From assembly GCF_000374085.1 (NCBI RefSeq), contig NZ_KB893581.1:62001-126000 (forward strand): 64,000 bases of DNA, written 5' to 3'. This document shows, one piece after another, positions 54,420 to 64,000 of this stretch. The notes below the pieces were generated by a model that worked only from the letters and a program-made list of their open reading frames with translations, was not told the origin of the DNA and did not search any database. Both the position numbers and the translations under genes were made by a program. Source of the stretch: Spirosoma spitsbergense DSM 19989 (GTDB lineage: Bacteria > Bacteroidota > Bacteroidia > Cytophagales > Spirosomataceae). Positions within the stretch are counted from its first letter, which is position 1. Each line of letters starts with the position of its first letter.

Positions 54420-57245
54420 TCACTTGAACAAGTCATCAAACGTAACACTCAGGTAGTAAAGACCACCGATCTGGGCTAATCCGTATCCCTGAGCGTAGTA
54501 TTTGTTGAGAATATTTGTCCCGCCCAATTTTATCACTGATTTCAGAAGGGGCATTTTGTAAGATACCTGCGCATCCAGGCTGCTCCAGGAAGGCAGCCAG
54601 ACATCCCCCGCCGTGATTTCCTGCTCGTACCACATTCTGTCTGTCCACCGGAAGGAGACAAAAGCCCCAAGTCGGGTAGTCAGTTGCGGATTCTCAAGTG
54701 AAACGGTATACCTGTTTTCGGGTGAGTTAAAGTAGTTACGCCCTTTTTTCAGTACCTCACTATCGCTCATTTTACGTTTAACGATGGAATTACCTGCGTT
54801 ATCATTGATGATGGCCCCCTGTGTATTACGAAGCGTGACCGTACCAACCTGATGGGCATAATTACCACTCAGCGTAAACCCACGACTTATGTTGTACGTC
54901 CCTCCTATCGCCCAGCCATCAACGAAAATATCGTTCGAGCTATTAGTGCTGATTTGCAGCGTGCGGTAGGCATTCGTTGTGAAATCGGTTAGCTGTCCGT
55001 TAGTGGGCTGGTACACCGTTTGAGTCGATATGAAACCGGAGTAGTAGCTATGGAAATAGAGCGCATCTACCGATAGCTTATTCCAAAGCAGTGCCTTATA
55101 CCCTACTTCCCAAGTTTTAAGCTGCTCCGTCTGGATAGGTGACGGGGTGTAACTGCTATTTTGAAGCTGCTCTGCCGAAATACGCCCTTCCCTGAAAGCT
55201 TTTACATCGCTCTCCAGATAGGCAGGGTTTAAAAACAGCATAGCCGCCTGTGAAGCAACGGGCAAACCGCCCACTTCACCCGACCTACTCATTGCCGGCG
55301 AAGCGAAAAGCTGCCCCGGCACGGGGTTATGAAAGGCCGATTGCCAGGATGCCCGAAAGTGATGCTGTTTTAGACTGACTACTGCCGACGCTCTGGGTGA
55401 AAAGACACCTTTCAGGTACTGATTTTTATCGTATCGCACAACCACCGTAGGCTTCACCGTTAAAGAAGACCCCACAGCAATTTCCCTCGAAGCCTGTATG
55501 TAGCCACCATATTCGTTGATACTATATTCCGTTCCATCGGGCTTCAGGGCGAAAAGTGTTCCACCCGTGTTGAGCGCGTATTGACGCATACTACCGCCTA
55601 CTACAACATCTGCGACCTGAACAATACCGGTTAAATTATACATACCCTCGTAATGCCAAAGAGCCGAATTATCGCGAAAACGGGTTCCTCGAATACCTCC
55701 GTAACCCGGAACGGAATCGGTATTATAGGTAGTTGAAAATAGATCGCGAACAAAATTGAATTGTCCCGAACCCGGTATATAGCGATTCCGGTCGGCGGTA
55801 GCACGGGATTCACCTACGGTCACCTTATTCTCTACGTAAACCTGACCAAACTCAGCCGCCCACTGTCCCAGCGATTTCCAGCTATTATTAATGTCGACAG
55901 CCGTAAGGCCTATATTCCAGCCTTCTGCTTTTTGCTGGGTCGTGTAGGCACGCAGAAAAAAATTATCACCGCGTATTTCGGCCTTAACCTGATGTCGTTG
56001 ATAATCAGGAATATATTCCCGAAAATTTGCCGTGCGAATAAAGTTTCCGTTACCGTAATACCAGCCTACCGATGCCTCAATATTACCCGGCAACCGGTAA
56101 TTCAGCAACGCGTCAGCCCGGTTGTTGAAGGTCTTCCCATGCTGTCCAATCAAATCAACTTCGGTATAACCCGTCCTGGTTACCAGCTTGTTTTGTAGAA
56201 GCACATTGGCATAATTAGCGGGAAAAGTGTATGCGCTACCCGCACCGATGAACTCGTCGCCATAGCGATTGACTCCGTCATACTGGAAATTCACATTAGG
56301 ATTATTATTAGGCTGATAGCCAGCAGTTCGGTCACGAGTTTGCCTATCATCGTAATTGTCAGCAATAAAATCCGTGGCATCCAGCCGCTGAAAATTTACT
56401 TTGAATGCCAGCCGTTCGTTTAATTCACGCGCATACCGAATGGAGAAGTCCCGGTACGGTTTGGGGCCGGAACCCGCTTTCCCAACATTATTTACCCCAC
56501 CTATTGCCCGCACACTTAGCCCCTGATACGTAAACGGGTTTTTACTTGAGGTAAGCATTACCCCCTGCTCAGCATCGGGTCCGTAAAGGGCCGATGCTGC
56601 CCCCGCAACAAGTTCGATATGTTCGACATCCAAATCAGGAATACCCGCCACAGTGCCAAACCCAAACCCCAAACCCGGCGAACGGTTATCCATGCCATCA
56701 TTCAGTTGCAGAAAACGACTGTTAGCAGTAGACCCAAACCCCCGCAGGTTCACGGATTGAAATGTTAGACTCTGGGTCATCAAGTCAACACCCTTGACGT
56801 AATGGAGCGCGCCGAACGGGCTAACTGCCGGTACTTGCTGAAACTGGGTAGTATTGAGTTTTTCTACAGTCAGGGGAGCTTTCTGAATAGCCTCTTCTAC
56901 CCGGCTGGCAACCACCACCCCATCATTCGCAGAGGCATGAACAATTTTCCGGCTGAGTTCTACAACAATGTGGCGAAAGTTATTTCCCCTCACCTGCACA
57001 TTTTTTTGCTGATACCCAATGAACGACACGCTGATAGTTAGTGGAAGTTCACCCGTAGCCCGTAAAGTAAATTGCCCGTCATCCTGTGTTATTGTACCGG
57101 TATTTGTATTTCTGATAACGATGGTTACACCTGCCAGAGGTTGCTCTTTTTCGTCAGTGACAATACCAGCAAGGTTTATCTGTGCCTGGGTTTTCAATAC
57201 ACCCAACCACACAAAGAAGAGCAATAGAGGGATGCGTTTGCGCAT
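54420..57245 (-). CDS. TonB-dependent outer-membrane receptor
   Basis: 941 residues. A signal peptide (about 1-20) precedes a CarboxypepD_reg-like domain (about 22-105; GVTIVIRNTNTGTITQDDGQ). The plug domain (about 110-240) has RVEEAIQKAPLTVEKLNTTQ, and the barrel of about 700 residues runs to the C-terminus, which ends YYLSVTFDDLFK with alternating aromatic residues. It imports a bulky nutrient (iron complex, sugar or other) using TonB energy. No SusD partner lies next to it. It is a diverged paralogue of the receptor at 57452-60310, which shares the same plug layout. Substrate unknown. Confidence 0.92.
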   Translation of the reverse strand: MRKRIPLLLFFVWLGVLKTQAQINLAGIVTDEKEQPLAGVTIVIRNTNTGTITQDDGQFTLRATGELPLTISVSFIGYQQKNVQVRGNNFRHIVVELSRKIVHASANDGVVVASRVEEAIQKAPLTVEKLNTTQFQQVPAVSPFGALHYVKGVDLMTQSLTFQSVNLRGFGSTANSRFLQLNDGMDNRSPGLGFGFGTVAGIPDLDVEHIELVAGAASALYGPDAEQGVMLTSSKNPFTYQGLSVRAIGGVNNVGKAGSGPKPYRDFSIRYARELNERLAFKVNFQRLDATDFIADNYDDRQTRDRTAGYQPNNNPNVNFQYDGVNRYGDEFIGAGSAYTFPANYANVLLQNKLVTRTGYTEVDLIGQHGKTFNNRADALLNYRLPGNIEASVGWYYGNGNFIRTANFREYIPDYQRHQVKAEIRGDNFFLRAYTTQQKAEGWNIGLTAVDINNSWKSLGQWAAEFGQVYVENKVTVGESRATADRNRYIPGSGQFNFVRDLFSTTYNTDSVPGYGGIRGTRFRDNSALWHYEGMYNLTGIVQVADVVVGGSMRQYALNTGGTLFALKPDGTEYSINEYGGYIQASREIAVGSSLTVKPTVVVRYDKNQYLKGVFSPRASAVVSLKQHHFRASWQSAFHNPVPGQLFASPAMSRSGEVGGLPVASQAAMLFLNPAYLESDVKAFREGRISAEQLQNSSYTPSPIQTEQLKTWEVGYKALLWNKLSVDALYFHSYYSGFISTQTVYQPTNGQLTDFTTNAYRTLQISTNSSNDIFVDGWAIGGTYNISRGFTLSGNYAHQVGTVTLRNTQGAIINDNAGNSIVKRKMSDSEVLKKGRNYFNSPENRYTVSLENPQLTTRLGAFVSFRWTDRMWYEQEITAGDVWLPSWSSLDAQVSYKMPLLKSVIKLGGTNILNKYYAQGYGLAQIGGLYYLSVTFDDLFK

Positions 57246-57305
57246 AAATACATAATTGAGTCGGTAATGCCCTATGTAGTGTTAAGCTAACTACCGTAAA
57301 AACGG

Positions 57306-57346
57306 AGAAACTGTTTGCGTACCATCTCATAACGCAGACAGTTTCT
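57306..57346. terminator. Hairpin between the two receptor genes
   Basis: The arm AGAAACTGTTTGCGT at 57306-57320 pairs with 57332-57346 (14 of 15). On the minus strand it is followed by CCGTTTTT, so it may end the upstream receptor gene (57452-60310). It also lies 60-100 bases before the start of the downstream receptor and could instead be an operator. Confidence 0.5.
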
Positions 57347-57451
57347 ACAAATTCAAAAAACTTTCGTCTACTCTTTGACTCTTCCATTATATTTTCGTTG
57401 CCAGGGCTGGTATTCCTGTTAATTACCCCTGTTTAGTCAGCGTCAGGCAAC

Positions 57452-60310
57452 TCATAAATGGGTCACATCCCAGGTTATGGCGAGGTAGTATAACCCGCCG
57501 ATAGTAGGTCCGGCCGCATACTGAACATAACGGCTATTAAAGATATTGGACCCGCCAAGTTTAAAGGTCAGTTTTGGCTGAGGTACCCGATACGTGGCCT
57601 GGGCATCAACTGTCTGATAAGCAAGAATAACTCCGTCGGCCAGCGGACTTTGCCAGAGAAAGCTGTCCTGCCAGCGCCAGACAACGTTAAACCCCAGATT
57701 CTTAACAATTTCACGATTACCGAAACTAATATTTGTTACGTACCTGGGCGTATTAAAGCCTGTTACAAACACATCAGGATTATCATTGGCGATTAGATTA
57801 TTGTAATTAAAGTTTCCCGATAAAACGTACTTCTGAAAGAAGTTGTATGTTAGTCCCACCGAAGCTCCGTAACTATGATACACTTGCCGGGCATTGGTAT
57901 ATACCCGGTAACGAACCTGCTTTGTACGGGTCAGCATATCCCGAACGGCAGCGTCCGAAACCACATTACCGCTTGTGGGTACGGCTACCTCAACCTGACC
58001 CAGAAAATTCCTGTAACTGTTGTAGTATGCATCCGCATCAATAGCCAGTTTGTTATTAGCCAGTACACTCTTGTAGCCCACCTCCAGGGAGTTGATATGT
58101 TCTGGCTGTTCGACGGGCAGATTGGCAACGATCAGTTGCGCCCTATTGTTCAGGGCGGCATCATTTCGTGATAAACCACCAGCTACATCCGTGTTAACAG
58201 CAGAAACAAAATTGTTGATCGAAGCCAGCGTGTATGAATTTTCCAGGTAGCCTAACCCCTCGTTCACCCGAGCCAGTCCCCCAACACGCCGAACCCCGGC
58301 ATTATTGACATACGACAGGGCTTCGAACAGCGATGGGAATCGGAAGCCGTTTTGGTAAGTAAACCGAATGTTGTGTTTTTCCGCAGCCGTGTAAACCAGT
58401 GCCAGTCGCGGATTTATTTTGGGTGAAAACTCCGGGTTGTTGTCAACGCGTAGGGAAGCGGACGTTTTGAGTTTATCACTTAAGAATGTTTTAGTGACTG
58501 ACACGAACGCTCCGTACTTGGTATAAACCTGTTTCCTTCCACCCGGTATGGTGCGCTGCTCGATAGGTTTTGAAAAATCGACGAAATTGTTACCATCGGG
58601 AATTACTTCGTACCGCCGGTAATCAGCGCCTACCAGTACATCGGCAAACGAGATATAGCGACGTAGATTCAATTGTCCATCGGCATGATACGTGTTGCTA
58701 CGCTGCCAGAGTGCCGCTCCACCAGTGGCAGGAGCGCCGGGGATATTTACCGCTATATCCCAGTTGTTGATACCAATAATAGTACTCTTTAGGTCATTAA
58801 AGGCCGCTGTACCCGGTTGTGCGCGTCCCTGGTCGGCAACAGCCCGGGCCAGGTTCATGGCCGTTGGCAGATCCGTTCCGGCATTTAGCTGATTCTGAAG
58901 TTCTTTCTGGAATTTACCCGCCCAAACAGGGTTAGACCCATTGTTCAAGTCAAGGTTGTAAGCCAGCGGATTCAGGTTATATGAGTTTCCCGTATTTTCA
59001 ATCAGGGTATAGCCACGAAGGGTAAAATCCGTTCCACGTAGTTCCAGTTTGTGATTCTGCACCGTTACGTCCTTCAACTGAATTTTATTTCCCCGCTGAA
59101 AAATGCCATCCATCAACCCGTAACGATACCCATAGGATAGTTCAACCTTATCGTTGATCTTGTAAAACAACCCACCATCAACTTTCACATTCCGAACCGT
59201 TGGGTTGACAAGGTCCTTTTCGTAGTAGCCCGTTCGGCTAACGTTGAAAGTTTCTGTTTTACCCTTGTACTGTACGGCAATGGTCGACCGCGAACTACCA
59301 TCATCACCGTAGCGGTTCCATAAATCAGCCGCCGGATTGTTAGCGCCCGATAACTCCGGGAAACGGGGGTTAGCCGCGGTCAGATTCTGCGGATTTTGGT
59401 CTATTTGTGTATTAGCGAGCCAATCTACTCCCTGTAAGTAGCTAAAATTCAGCTTAAAGGCGAATTTACTACCAAAAGCTTTTGCTATTCGAACGGCGGA
59501 TTCGGTCAATAAAGATGGATTTCTATCAATGCCATCGACGTGATTAATGCCCGTTTTTTGATATAGGCTCACACCCTGGTACTGAAATGCACTTTTCGTC
59601 TGGAGGTTGGCCAGCCCGTTGATAGCATTCATGCCGTAGAGAGCCGAAGCCGCTCCGGGCGTAATTTCAATACTTTCGATATCGAGTTCGGTCGGGCCAA
59701 TAGCGTTGCCCAGCGGTACACCCAATGTAGCAGCCTGCATGTCGACTCCATCAACCAGTTGCATAAACCGGAAGTTATTGGGAATGTTGAAGCCCCGCGT
59801 GTTGGGCACCTTGAACGTTAGGCTGGATGTAGTCATCTGCACCCCCTTCACGTTTTCGAGTGCATCGTAGAAACTGGGAGCCGGGCTTTCTTTCAGCACC
59901 CTCAGATTCAGTTTTTCGATAGCGACCGGCGACTTGAGAATGTCTTCCTCCATTCGGGATGCCGTCACAACCACCTCTTTTCCCAGAATAGCCTGCGTGT
60001 TGAGTGATATGGCTATTTTATCACCCGGCCGTTCTACGGTCAATTCTTTGGGCGCATAGCCTATTACCTGAAAGACCAGAGTAAACGGGAATTTCACTTT
60101 TGTTCTAAGGGTAAATTCACCCTGCTCATTCGTAATGGTTCCGGCTACTGTATTCCTGATTAACACCCCCGCCCCTGGAATGGGTTGATGTGTTTCGCTA
60201 TCATCCACCCGGCCGGATAGTAAAACCAGATCGTCCTGGGCTACTACAGGTAGTAGTGAACTAAGCAGGCTCAAAAGAATGAATGGTAGTGCAAAAAATC
60301 GCTGTTTCAT
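57452..60310 (-). CDS. TonB-dependent outer-membrane receptor
   Basis: 952 residues. A signal peptide (about 1-24), a CarboxypepD_reg-like domain (about 28-110; GAGVLIRNTVAGTITNEQGE), a plug with VVVTASRMEEDILKSPVAIE and DIESIEITPGAASALYGMNA, and a barrel ending GLYYLAITWDVTHL. Compared with the other receptor, the plug is clearly homologous (for example PGAASALYG against AGAASALYG), but the barrel loops differ, so the ligand probably does too. An 11-bp inverted repeat lies upstream. No SusD-like gene is adjacent. Substrate unknown. Confidence 0.92.
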   Translation of the reverse strand: MKQRFFALPFILLSLLSSLLPVVAQDDLVLLSGRVDDSETHQPIPGAGVLIRNTVAGTITNEQGEFTLRTKVKFPFTLVFQVIGYAPKELTVERPGDKIAISLNTQAILGKEVVVTASRMEEDILKSPVAIEKLNLRVLKESPAPSFYDALENVKGVQMTTSSLTFKVPNTRGFNIPNNFRFMQLVDGVDMQAATLGVPLGNAIGPTELDIESIEITPGAASALYGMNAINGLANLQTKSAFQYQGVSLYQKTGINHVDGIDRNPSLLTESAVRIAKAFGSKFAFKLNFSYLQGVDWLANTQIDQNPQNLTAANPRFPELSGANNPAADLWNRYGDDGSSRSTIAVQYKGKTETFNVSRTGYYEKDLVNPTVRNVKVDGGLFYKINDKVELSYGYRYGLMDGIFQRGNKIQLKDVTVQNHKLELRGTDFTLRGYTLIENTGNSYNLNPLAYNLDLNNGSNPVWAGKFQKELQNQLNAGTDLPTAMNLARAVADQGRAQPGTAAFNDLKSTIIGINNWDIAVNIPGAPATGGAALWQRSNTYHADGQLNLRRYISFADVLVGADYRRYEVIPDGNNFVDFSKPIEQRTIPGGRKQVYTKYGAFVSVTKTFLSDKLKTSASLRVDNNPEFSPKINPRLALVYTAAEKHNIRFTYQNGFRFPSLFEALSYVNNAGVRRVGGLARVNEGLGYLENSYTLASINNFVSAVNTDVAGGLSRNDAALNNRAQLIVANLPVEQPEHINSLEVGYKSVLANNKLAIDADAYYNSYRNFLGQVEVAVPTSGNVVSDAAVRDMLTRTKQVRYRVYTNARQVYHSYGASVGLTYNFFQKYVLSGNFNYNNLIANDNPDVFVTGFNTPRYVTNISFGNREIVKNLGFNVVWRWQDSFLWQSPLADGVILAYQTVDAQATYRVPQPKLTFKLGGSNIFNSRYVQYAAGPTIGGLYYLAITWDVTHL

Positions 60311-60375
60311 GGCTTAAATACGGTTTCAAATGGATTACTCCCTATACTCCCGGTTGTCGGTAGACTTTTAGTAGT

Positions 60376-60402
60376 TATAATCTATTGATTAAATAGATTA
60401 TA
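60376..60402. promoter_or_regulatory. Candidate operator: 11-bp inverted repeat before the receptor gene
   Basis: TATAATCTATT (60376-60386) and AATAGATTATA (60392-60402) form a perfect dyad with a five-base spacer, 66-92 bases upstream of the receptor start at 60310. The remaining part of the 60311-60627 gap shows no gene. The bound regulator is unknown. Confidence 0.5.
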
Positions 60403-60627
60403 CAAAACAGATGCATTCGATTATTATTTCCAAATCCGAATCAACGAATAGGTCTAATTCCTCCGTTATTCCTGTTTATAGACAAATTCCCCTCAGAATA
60501 AGTCATAAACGAGTAACATCAATAAAAAGCAAAGGTGGGCGCTAACGAAGATAAGATAGCAGGGAGCCGACAGTAGCACCAGGAAAATACCATCGACGGG
60601 ATGTGTCTGGCAAAAAATAAGTGGCGT

Positions 60628-61221
60628 TTACTGGAAGTAGCCCGTTAATTCGCCGTATCCAAGAATATGTCCTTCCATTGCATTGAGTACTGCCTGCTTA
60701 TCAGGTACAGTAGGGAATGAAAGCATTTCATCGAGCGCATACACCCGGAACACATACGCATGACGGCCCAGCGGGGGGCATGGGCCAATAAAGGTTGAAT
60801 TCCCCAGCGAGTTTTTACCAACTTTACCTCCTAATGCATTCATTTGGGCTGGCGTAACGCCATCGGGCAGGCTTCGCACCGCTGTGGGTAGATTATAAAC
60901 AACCCAGTGCGACAGGTTAAAAATCGAAAAAGCTGGCGTTGGTACATCATAATCTGTGGCCAGAATAACGAACGATGTAGCCGTAATAGGAACATTATCC
61001 CAGGAAATTTCGGGCGAGCGCTCTTCCCCCTTGCAACTGCAACTGATGGGCATGTCGCCAGCGGGCGGAAAGGAACGGCTCGAAACATGTATATATTTAT
61101 TGAGTGCCACGAGCTTTTGCTCCTCCTGATTCCGTCCGCTTCCTGCCCAAAAATGCATACCAACAAGAACCAGGATTACAAATAATACGAATCCCAGTAA
61201 AATCCGCCAGACAGTACGCAT
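60628..61221 (-). CDS. YbhB/YbcL family PEBP-like protein
   Basis: 197 residues: an N-terminal membrane anchor or signal (about 6-26), then the phosphatidylethanolamine-binding-protein fold with SPEISWDNVPITATSFVILA, HWVVYNLPTAVRSLPDG, and GPCPPLGRHAYVFRVYALDE, the ligand-pocket motifs of the YbhB group. Biochemical role in bacteria is not settled. An unusual CSCKG pair of cysteines lies near residue 60. It stands alone. Confidence 0.9.
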   Translation of the reverse strand: MRTVWRILLGFVLFVILVLVGMHFWAGSGRNQEEQKLVALNKYIHVSSRSFPPAGDMPISCSCKGEERSPEISWDNVPITATSFVILATDYDVPTPAFSIFNLSHWVVYNLPTAVRSLPDGVTPAQMNALGGKVGKNSLGNSTFIGPCPPLGRHAYVFRVYALDEMLSFPTVPDKQAVLNAMEGHILGYGELTGYFQ

Positions 61222-61322
61222 AAAGAAGCCGGTTAAGTACGTTTACGTATCTAACCGGCTCGTTATTAATTAGGTTTGAATGGCTATATTAATCTTTTGT
61301 AATGCGGATTATTCTATCCTCT

Positions 61323-62021
61323 TCAGGCGGCCCGGCTACTCTGCGGACGGCGCAGGATGGGTGAGCGTACGGGCTGACTATTGCGGGCCTCTTCCAGTAC
61401 TTGTTCCGATACCATCCCAAGGTGATTAGCCCGTTTCAGGACATAGTCGAACGGGAGGTTGTAATAATTGACCACCTCACTACGGAAGCTGTCGGGGAAA
61501 CGGGTCAGGCGTAAACCAAAAAACTTACGTACTTCTGCTTCGGGCAACATAGCTTCCAGGGCTATGCGCTCGGCTTCGGCCAGCAATTCTTTTTTGGCAG
61601 GATACAAATGCTCAAGACCTACAGAAGCCGCCAGTATGTTCAGAAACAGATTTTTGTACATAACGGATAGTTCGGCGGGCAGAATAACCCATCCCTGTTC
61701 CCGGAACCGGGCCGAAAAGCCAGTCAGGCCCTGTTCTCCTCTAATTTCGCCAGCAATAAACTCACTGGGAAACCGCAACCGCTCCTGCCTTTTTTCCTGC
61801 TCCAGTTTCTGCAACCGGAAAACAACGGCTTCGATGGGGCTTTTCTGAAAAATCAGGTTAGCCGGAATAGCGCGGGTGTTTTCCCACTGATCCGTCATGC
61901 GCATGAACAGGCTTTCATTGACGGGTAGGTTTTCGGGGTTCCCCAGGCTAACAAGCATCTGGCGGAAAGCCGCCAGAAAATCAATCTGGAGCTGGTTTGG
62001 ATTCGAGCGTGCTTTTTTCAT
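61323..62021 (-). CDS. Hypothetical protein, resembles ImmA/IrrE C-terminal part but lacks the metal motif
   Basis: 232 residues from the ATG at 62021 (MKKARSNPNQLQIDFLAAFR); an upstream ATG at 62216 opens a further 65 codons that look less like a protein. The central part contains EFIAGEIRGEQGLTGFSARF and EQGWVILPAELSVMYKN. Near 150-215, AEAERIALEAMLPEAEVRKF and EVVNYYNLPFDYVLKRANHL match the end of ImmA/IrrE-type peptidase domains (helix with AAELLMP, then a winged helix). The HExxH zinc motif expected before it is absent (VGLEHLYPAKKELL). It could be an inactivated regulator. No phage gene is adjacent. Confidence 0.5.
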   Translation of the reverse strand: MKKARSNPNQLQIDFLAAFRQMLVSLGNPENLPVNESLFMRMTDQWENTRAIPANLIFQKSPIEAVVFRLQKLEQEKRQERLRFPSEFIAGEIRGEQGLTGFSARFREQGWVILPAELSVMYKNLFLNILAASVGLEHLYPAKKELLAEAERIALEAMLPEAEVRKFFGLRLTRFPDSFRSEVVNYYNLPFDYVLKRANHLGMVSEQVLEEARNSQPVRSPILRRPQSSRAA

Positions 62022-62377
62022 GCGAATCGTATGCCGGGCAGTGTCATTCAGGTAAAAACCCGGCTTGTTAGTATAGTTGTCTGTCGAAAATTGGGGAGAT
62101 AAATATACGAAATAACTCCCTGATTTCAAAGAGATAACACAAACATAATCAGAAGCCGAATAGCCCTTGCAGGCAGCGTATATACAGTAAGAAGAAACGT
62201 GCTTTAGACCCTGCATTTTTCTATATAAATAGCTTGTCCTTTCCAGTCAGGCAGACAGGATAAATTTTACCAATTAAAAAGTATGCCGTAGAAACATATA
62301 CCAAATTTCTATTCATTAGCTCACAACAGCTTGGAAATTGTATTTTTACCAAATAATTACACTTCCAGACATATTAT

Positions 62378-63970
62378 ATGCAGCAACGTATTCGCATTAT
62401 TCATCAGGTATACAGGTATGCTTTTTTGCTACTGCTAAATTCTTACTGGCTGGTATCCGTTCAGGCTCAGCCACGACTAAAGTCCCCTCCTGCCCCTACT
62501 TTTCAACTGGTCGAAACAACCATTAGCGATATCCACCAGGCCTTCCGGGCTGGTTCATTAACGAGTGAACAGTTGGTCAATGAGTACCTTAAACGTATCC
62601 AGGCTTACGACCAGCCCACCAAACTTAATTCCATTATCCTGGTCAACCCAGAGGCCGTAGTAACAGCCAGAGCACTGGATACCGAGTTCCGAAAAACCGG
62701 CAAACTCCGCCCCTTGCATGGTATTCCGGTTATCGTAAAAGATAATTTCAATACGAAGGGACTACAAACAACGGGCGGCTCCATTGCCCTGAAAGGATTC
62801 GAGCCGGCAGAAGATTCCTGGCAGGTTCGAAAACTTCGGGAGGCCGGGGCCATTATTCTGGCCAAATCGAACATGGCCGAGTGGGCCTTTACGCCCATGC
62901 ACTCGCAAAGTTCGATGGCGGGCGAAACGCTGAACCCTTATAACTTAGCTTATGTACCCGCCGGGTCGAGCGGAGGAACGGCCGCAGCCGTGGCTGCTAA
63001 CCTGGGCACAGTGGGGCTTGGCTCCGATACAGGTAACTCCATTCGCGGTCCATCATCGCACAACGCGCTGGTGGGTTTTAGAACATCGCTGGGCCTGGTG
63101 AGTCGATACGGCATTATTCCGCTCTATACCCGCAACGATGTGGGTGGCCCCATGTGCCGCACGGTGGAAGATGCCGTACGGCTGCTGGAGGTTACGGCGG
63201 GCTATGACCCTAGCGATCCGATTACCAAAAACAGCCAGGGGAAAGTCCCAAAAAGTTACACCCAGTTTTTACGGAAAGATGGGCTGAAAGGTGCCCGGAT
63301 TGGGGTATTACGTCAGATTACCGATAAAAATATCCACCCCGAAATTAAACAGCTTTTCGAGCAGGCGCTGCTGGACATGACGCAGGCAGGTGCAAAAACC
63401 GTTGATGTAACCATCACTGATTTCGATTCACTGCGGGCCAATCAGTGGTGTGCCGAATTTAGAACCGACGTAGAAGATTATCTCCGAACCTTTGTGAAAC
63501 GGGATACCCTGAAAACGCTGGAAGACATTATTCGGGTAGGCGGTTATTCGGACATCGTGCGGGACCGCCTTACGTACCAGCAAACCCACACGGGCCGGGC
63601 AAGTCACCCCGAAATTCCCTGCGGGGATGCCTTTACCGACCCGCTCCGCATCAAGTACCGGAAAGCAATAGAAGCCGAAATGGACCGACTGCATGTTGAT
63701 GTTCTGGTGTATCCAAGCTGGAATTATCCACCCGCTCTGGTGGGTGACGCAAAAGGCTACAAGGGCGACAATAGCCAGTTGATAGCTCCTGCCACTGGCC
63801 AGCCCGCCTTTACCATTCCAATGGGATTTACAACGGGCAACCTTCCCGCCGGTATTCAGTTTCTGGGTCGTATGTTCGATGAGCCAACGTTGATTCGACT
63901 GGTTTACGGCTATGAGCAGAAAACGCACCGCCGTGTAGCGCCCAAACAGTTTTTGGCTATCGGTCAGTAA
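62378..63970 (+). CDS. Secreted amidase (amidase signature family)
   Basis: 530 residues with a signal peptide (about 1-30, ending SVQAQ). Amidase signature triad K121 (PVIVKDNFNTKG), S197 or S198 (VPAGSSGGTAAAV) and nucleophile S221 (GLGSDTGNSIRGPSS). It differs from GatA at 27.7 kb in having a signal peptide, GNS in place of GGS at the nucleophile, and a different C-terminal half (LVYPSWNYPPALVGD). It probably hydrolyses an amide outside the cytoplasm. Substrate unknown. The gene is divergent from the ImmA-like gene. Confidence 0.92.
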   Translation: MQQRIRIIHQVYRYAFLLLLNSYWLVSVQAQPRLKSPPAPTFQLVETTISDIHQAFRAGSLTSEQLVNEYLKRIQAYDQPTKLNSIILVNPEAVVTARALDTEFRKTGKLRPLHGIPVIVKDNFNTKGLQTTGGSIALKGFEPAEDSWQVRKLREAGAIILAKSNMAEWAFTPMHSQSSMAGETLNPYNLAYVPAGSSGGTAAAVAANLGTVGLGSDTGNSIRGPSSHNALVGFRTSLGLVSRYGIIPLYTRNDVGGPMCRTVEDAVRLLEVTAGYDPSDPITKNSQGKVPKSYTQFLRKDGLKGARIGVLRQITDKNIHPEIKQLFEQALLDMTQAGAKTVDVTITDFDSLRANQWCAEFRTDVEDYLRTFVKRDTLKTLEDIIRVGGYSDIVRDRLTYQQTHTGRASHPEIPCGDAFTDPLRIKYRKAIEAEMDRLHVDVLVYPSWNYPPALVGDAKGYKGDNSQLIAPATGQPAFTIPMGFTTGNLPAGIQFLGRMFDEPTLIRLVYGYEQKTHRRVAPKQFLAIGQ

Positions 63971-64000
63971 ACAATAGACTCCTTTACCAGACAACCGTCA

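Overview
The window looks like chromosomal DNA of a Cytophagales bacterium (phylum Bacteroidota), most likely Spirosoma or a close relative. Evidence: promoters of the Bacteroidota type (TAnnTTTG at -7), start codons without Shine-Dalgarno sequences, several families typical of the group (large MacB/FtsX-type permeases without an ATPase partner, DUF5117 zincin, DUF4293, MnmD, TonB-dependent receptors with a carboxypeptidase-regulatory-like N-terminus), and the order tRNAs-tuf-tRNA(Trp)-secE-nusG-rplKAJL-rpoBC. The genus is an inference.

Layout. 1-12.2 kb: five tandem leftward ABC permease genes of about 800 residues (the first cut by the window edge), followed by a sixth, decayed copy in which an N-terminal scrap is joined to a C-terminal scrap. 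12.3-18.1 kb: a visibly AT-richer island with a lipoprotein, a secreted TPR-CHAT protease anchored by a C-terminal membrane helix, and, facing it, an ECF sigma factor, a one-pass anti-sigma-like protein with an extracytoplasmic repeat domain, and two small unknown ORFs. This is the best candidate for an undescribed signalling or defence system. 18.2-19.1 kb: debris, including an IS5-type transposase remnant. 19.1-21.5 kb: one more permease. 21.9-25.2 kb: small secreted proteins, a stand-alone LytTR regulator, a beta-barrel protein and a protein of aromatic repeats. 25.3-40.5 kb: mostly housekeeping and peptidase genes (ruvA, MltD-like transglycosylase, gatA, tatA, YkvA, mdh, zincin, M28, DUF4293, mnmD, thioredoxin, M13, lipoprotein). 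40.5-54.4 kb: the translation/transcription cluster with four tRNAs and one decayed tRNA(Gly) copy. 54.4-64 kb: two paralogous TonB-dependent receptors, a PEBP-family protein, an ImmA/IrrE-like protein without its metal motif, and a secreted amidase.

How the parts work together. The 40.5-54.3 kb block is a growth-rate-linked expression unit, with promoters before the tRNA-tuf and tRNA(Trp)-secE segments and hairpins after tuf, rplL, rpoB and rpoC. The CHAT/sigma island can be read as an envelope-sensing module in which a protease on the outer face of the inner membrane could act on the outer part of an anti-sigma factor. Noncoding structures stand out. Two intergenic regions (gatA-tatA and rpoB-rpoC) hold inverted arrays of degenerate 7-bp repeats that fold into hairpins, and a third, weaker one precedes tRNA(Trp).

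All calls were made by reading the sequence; no database search or folding program was run.
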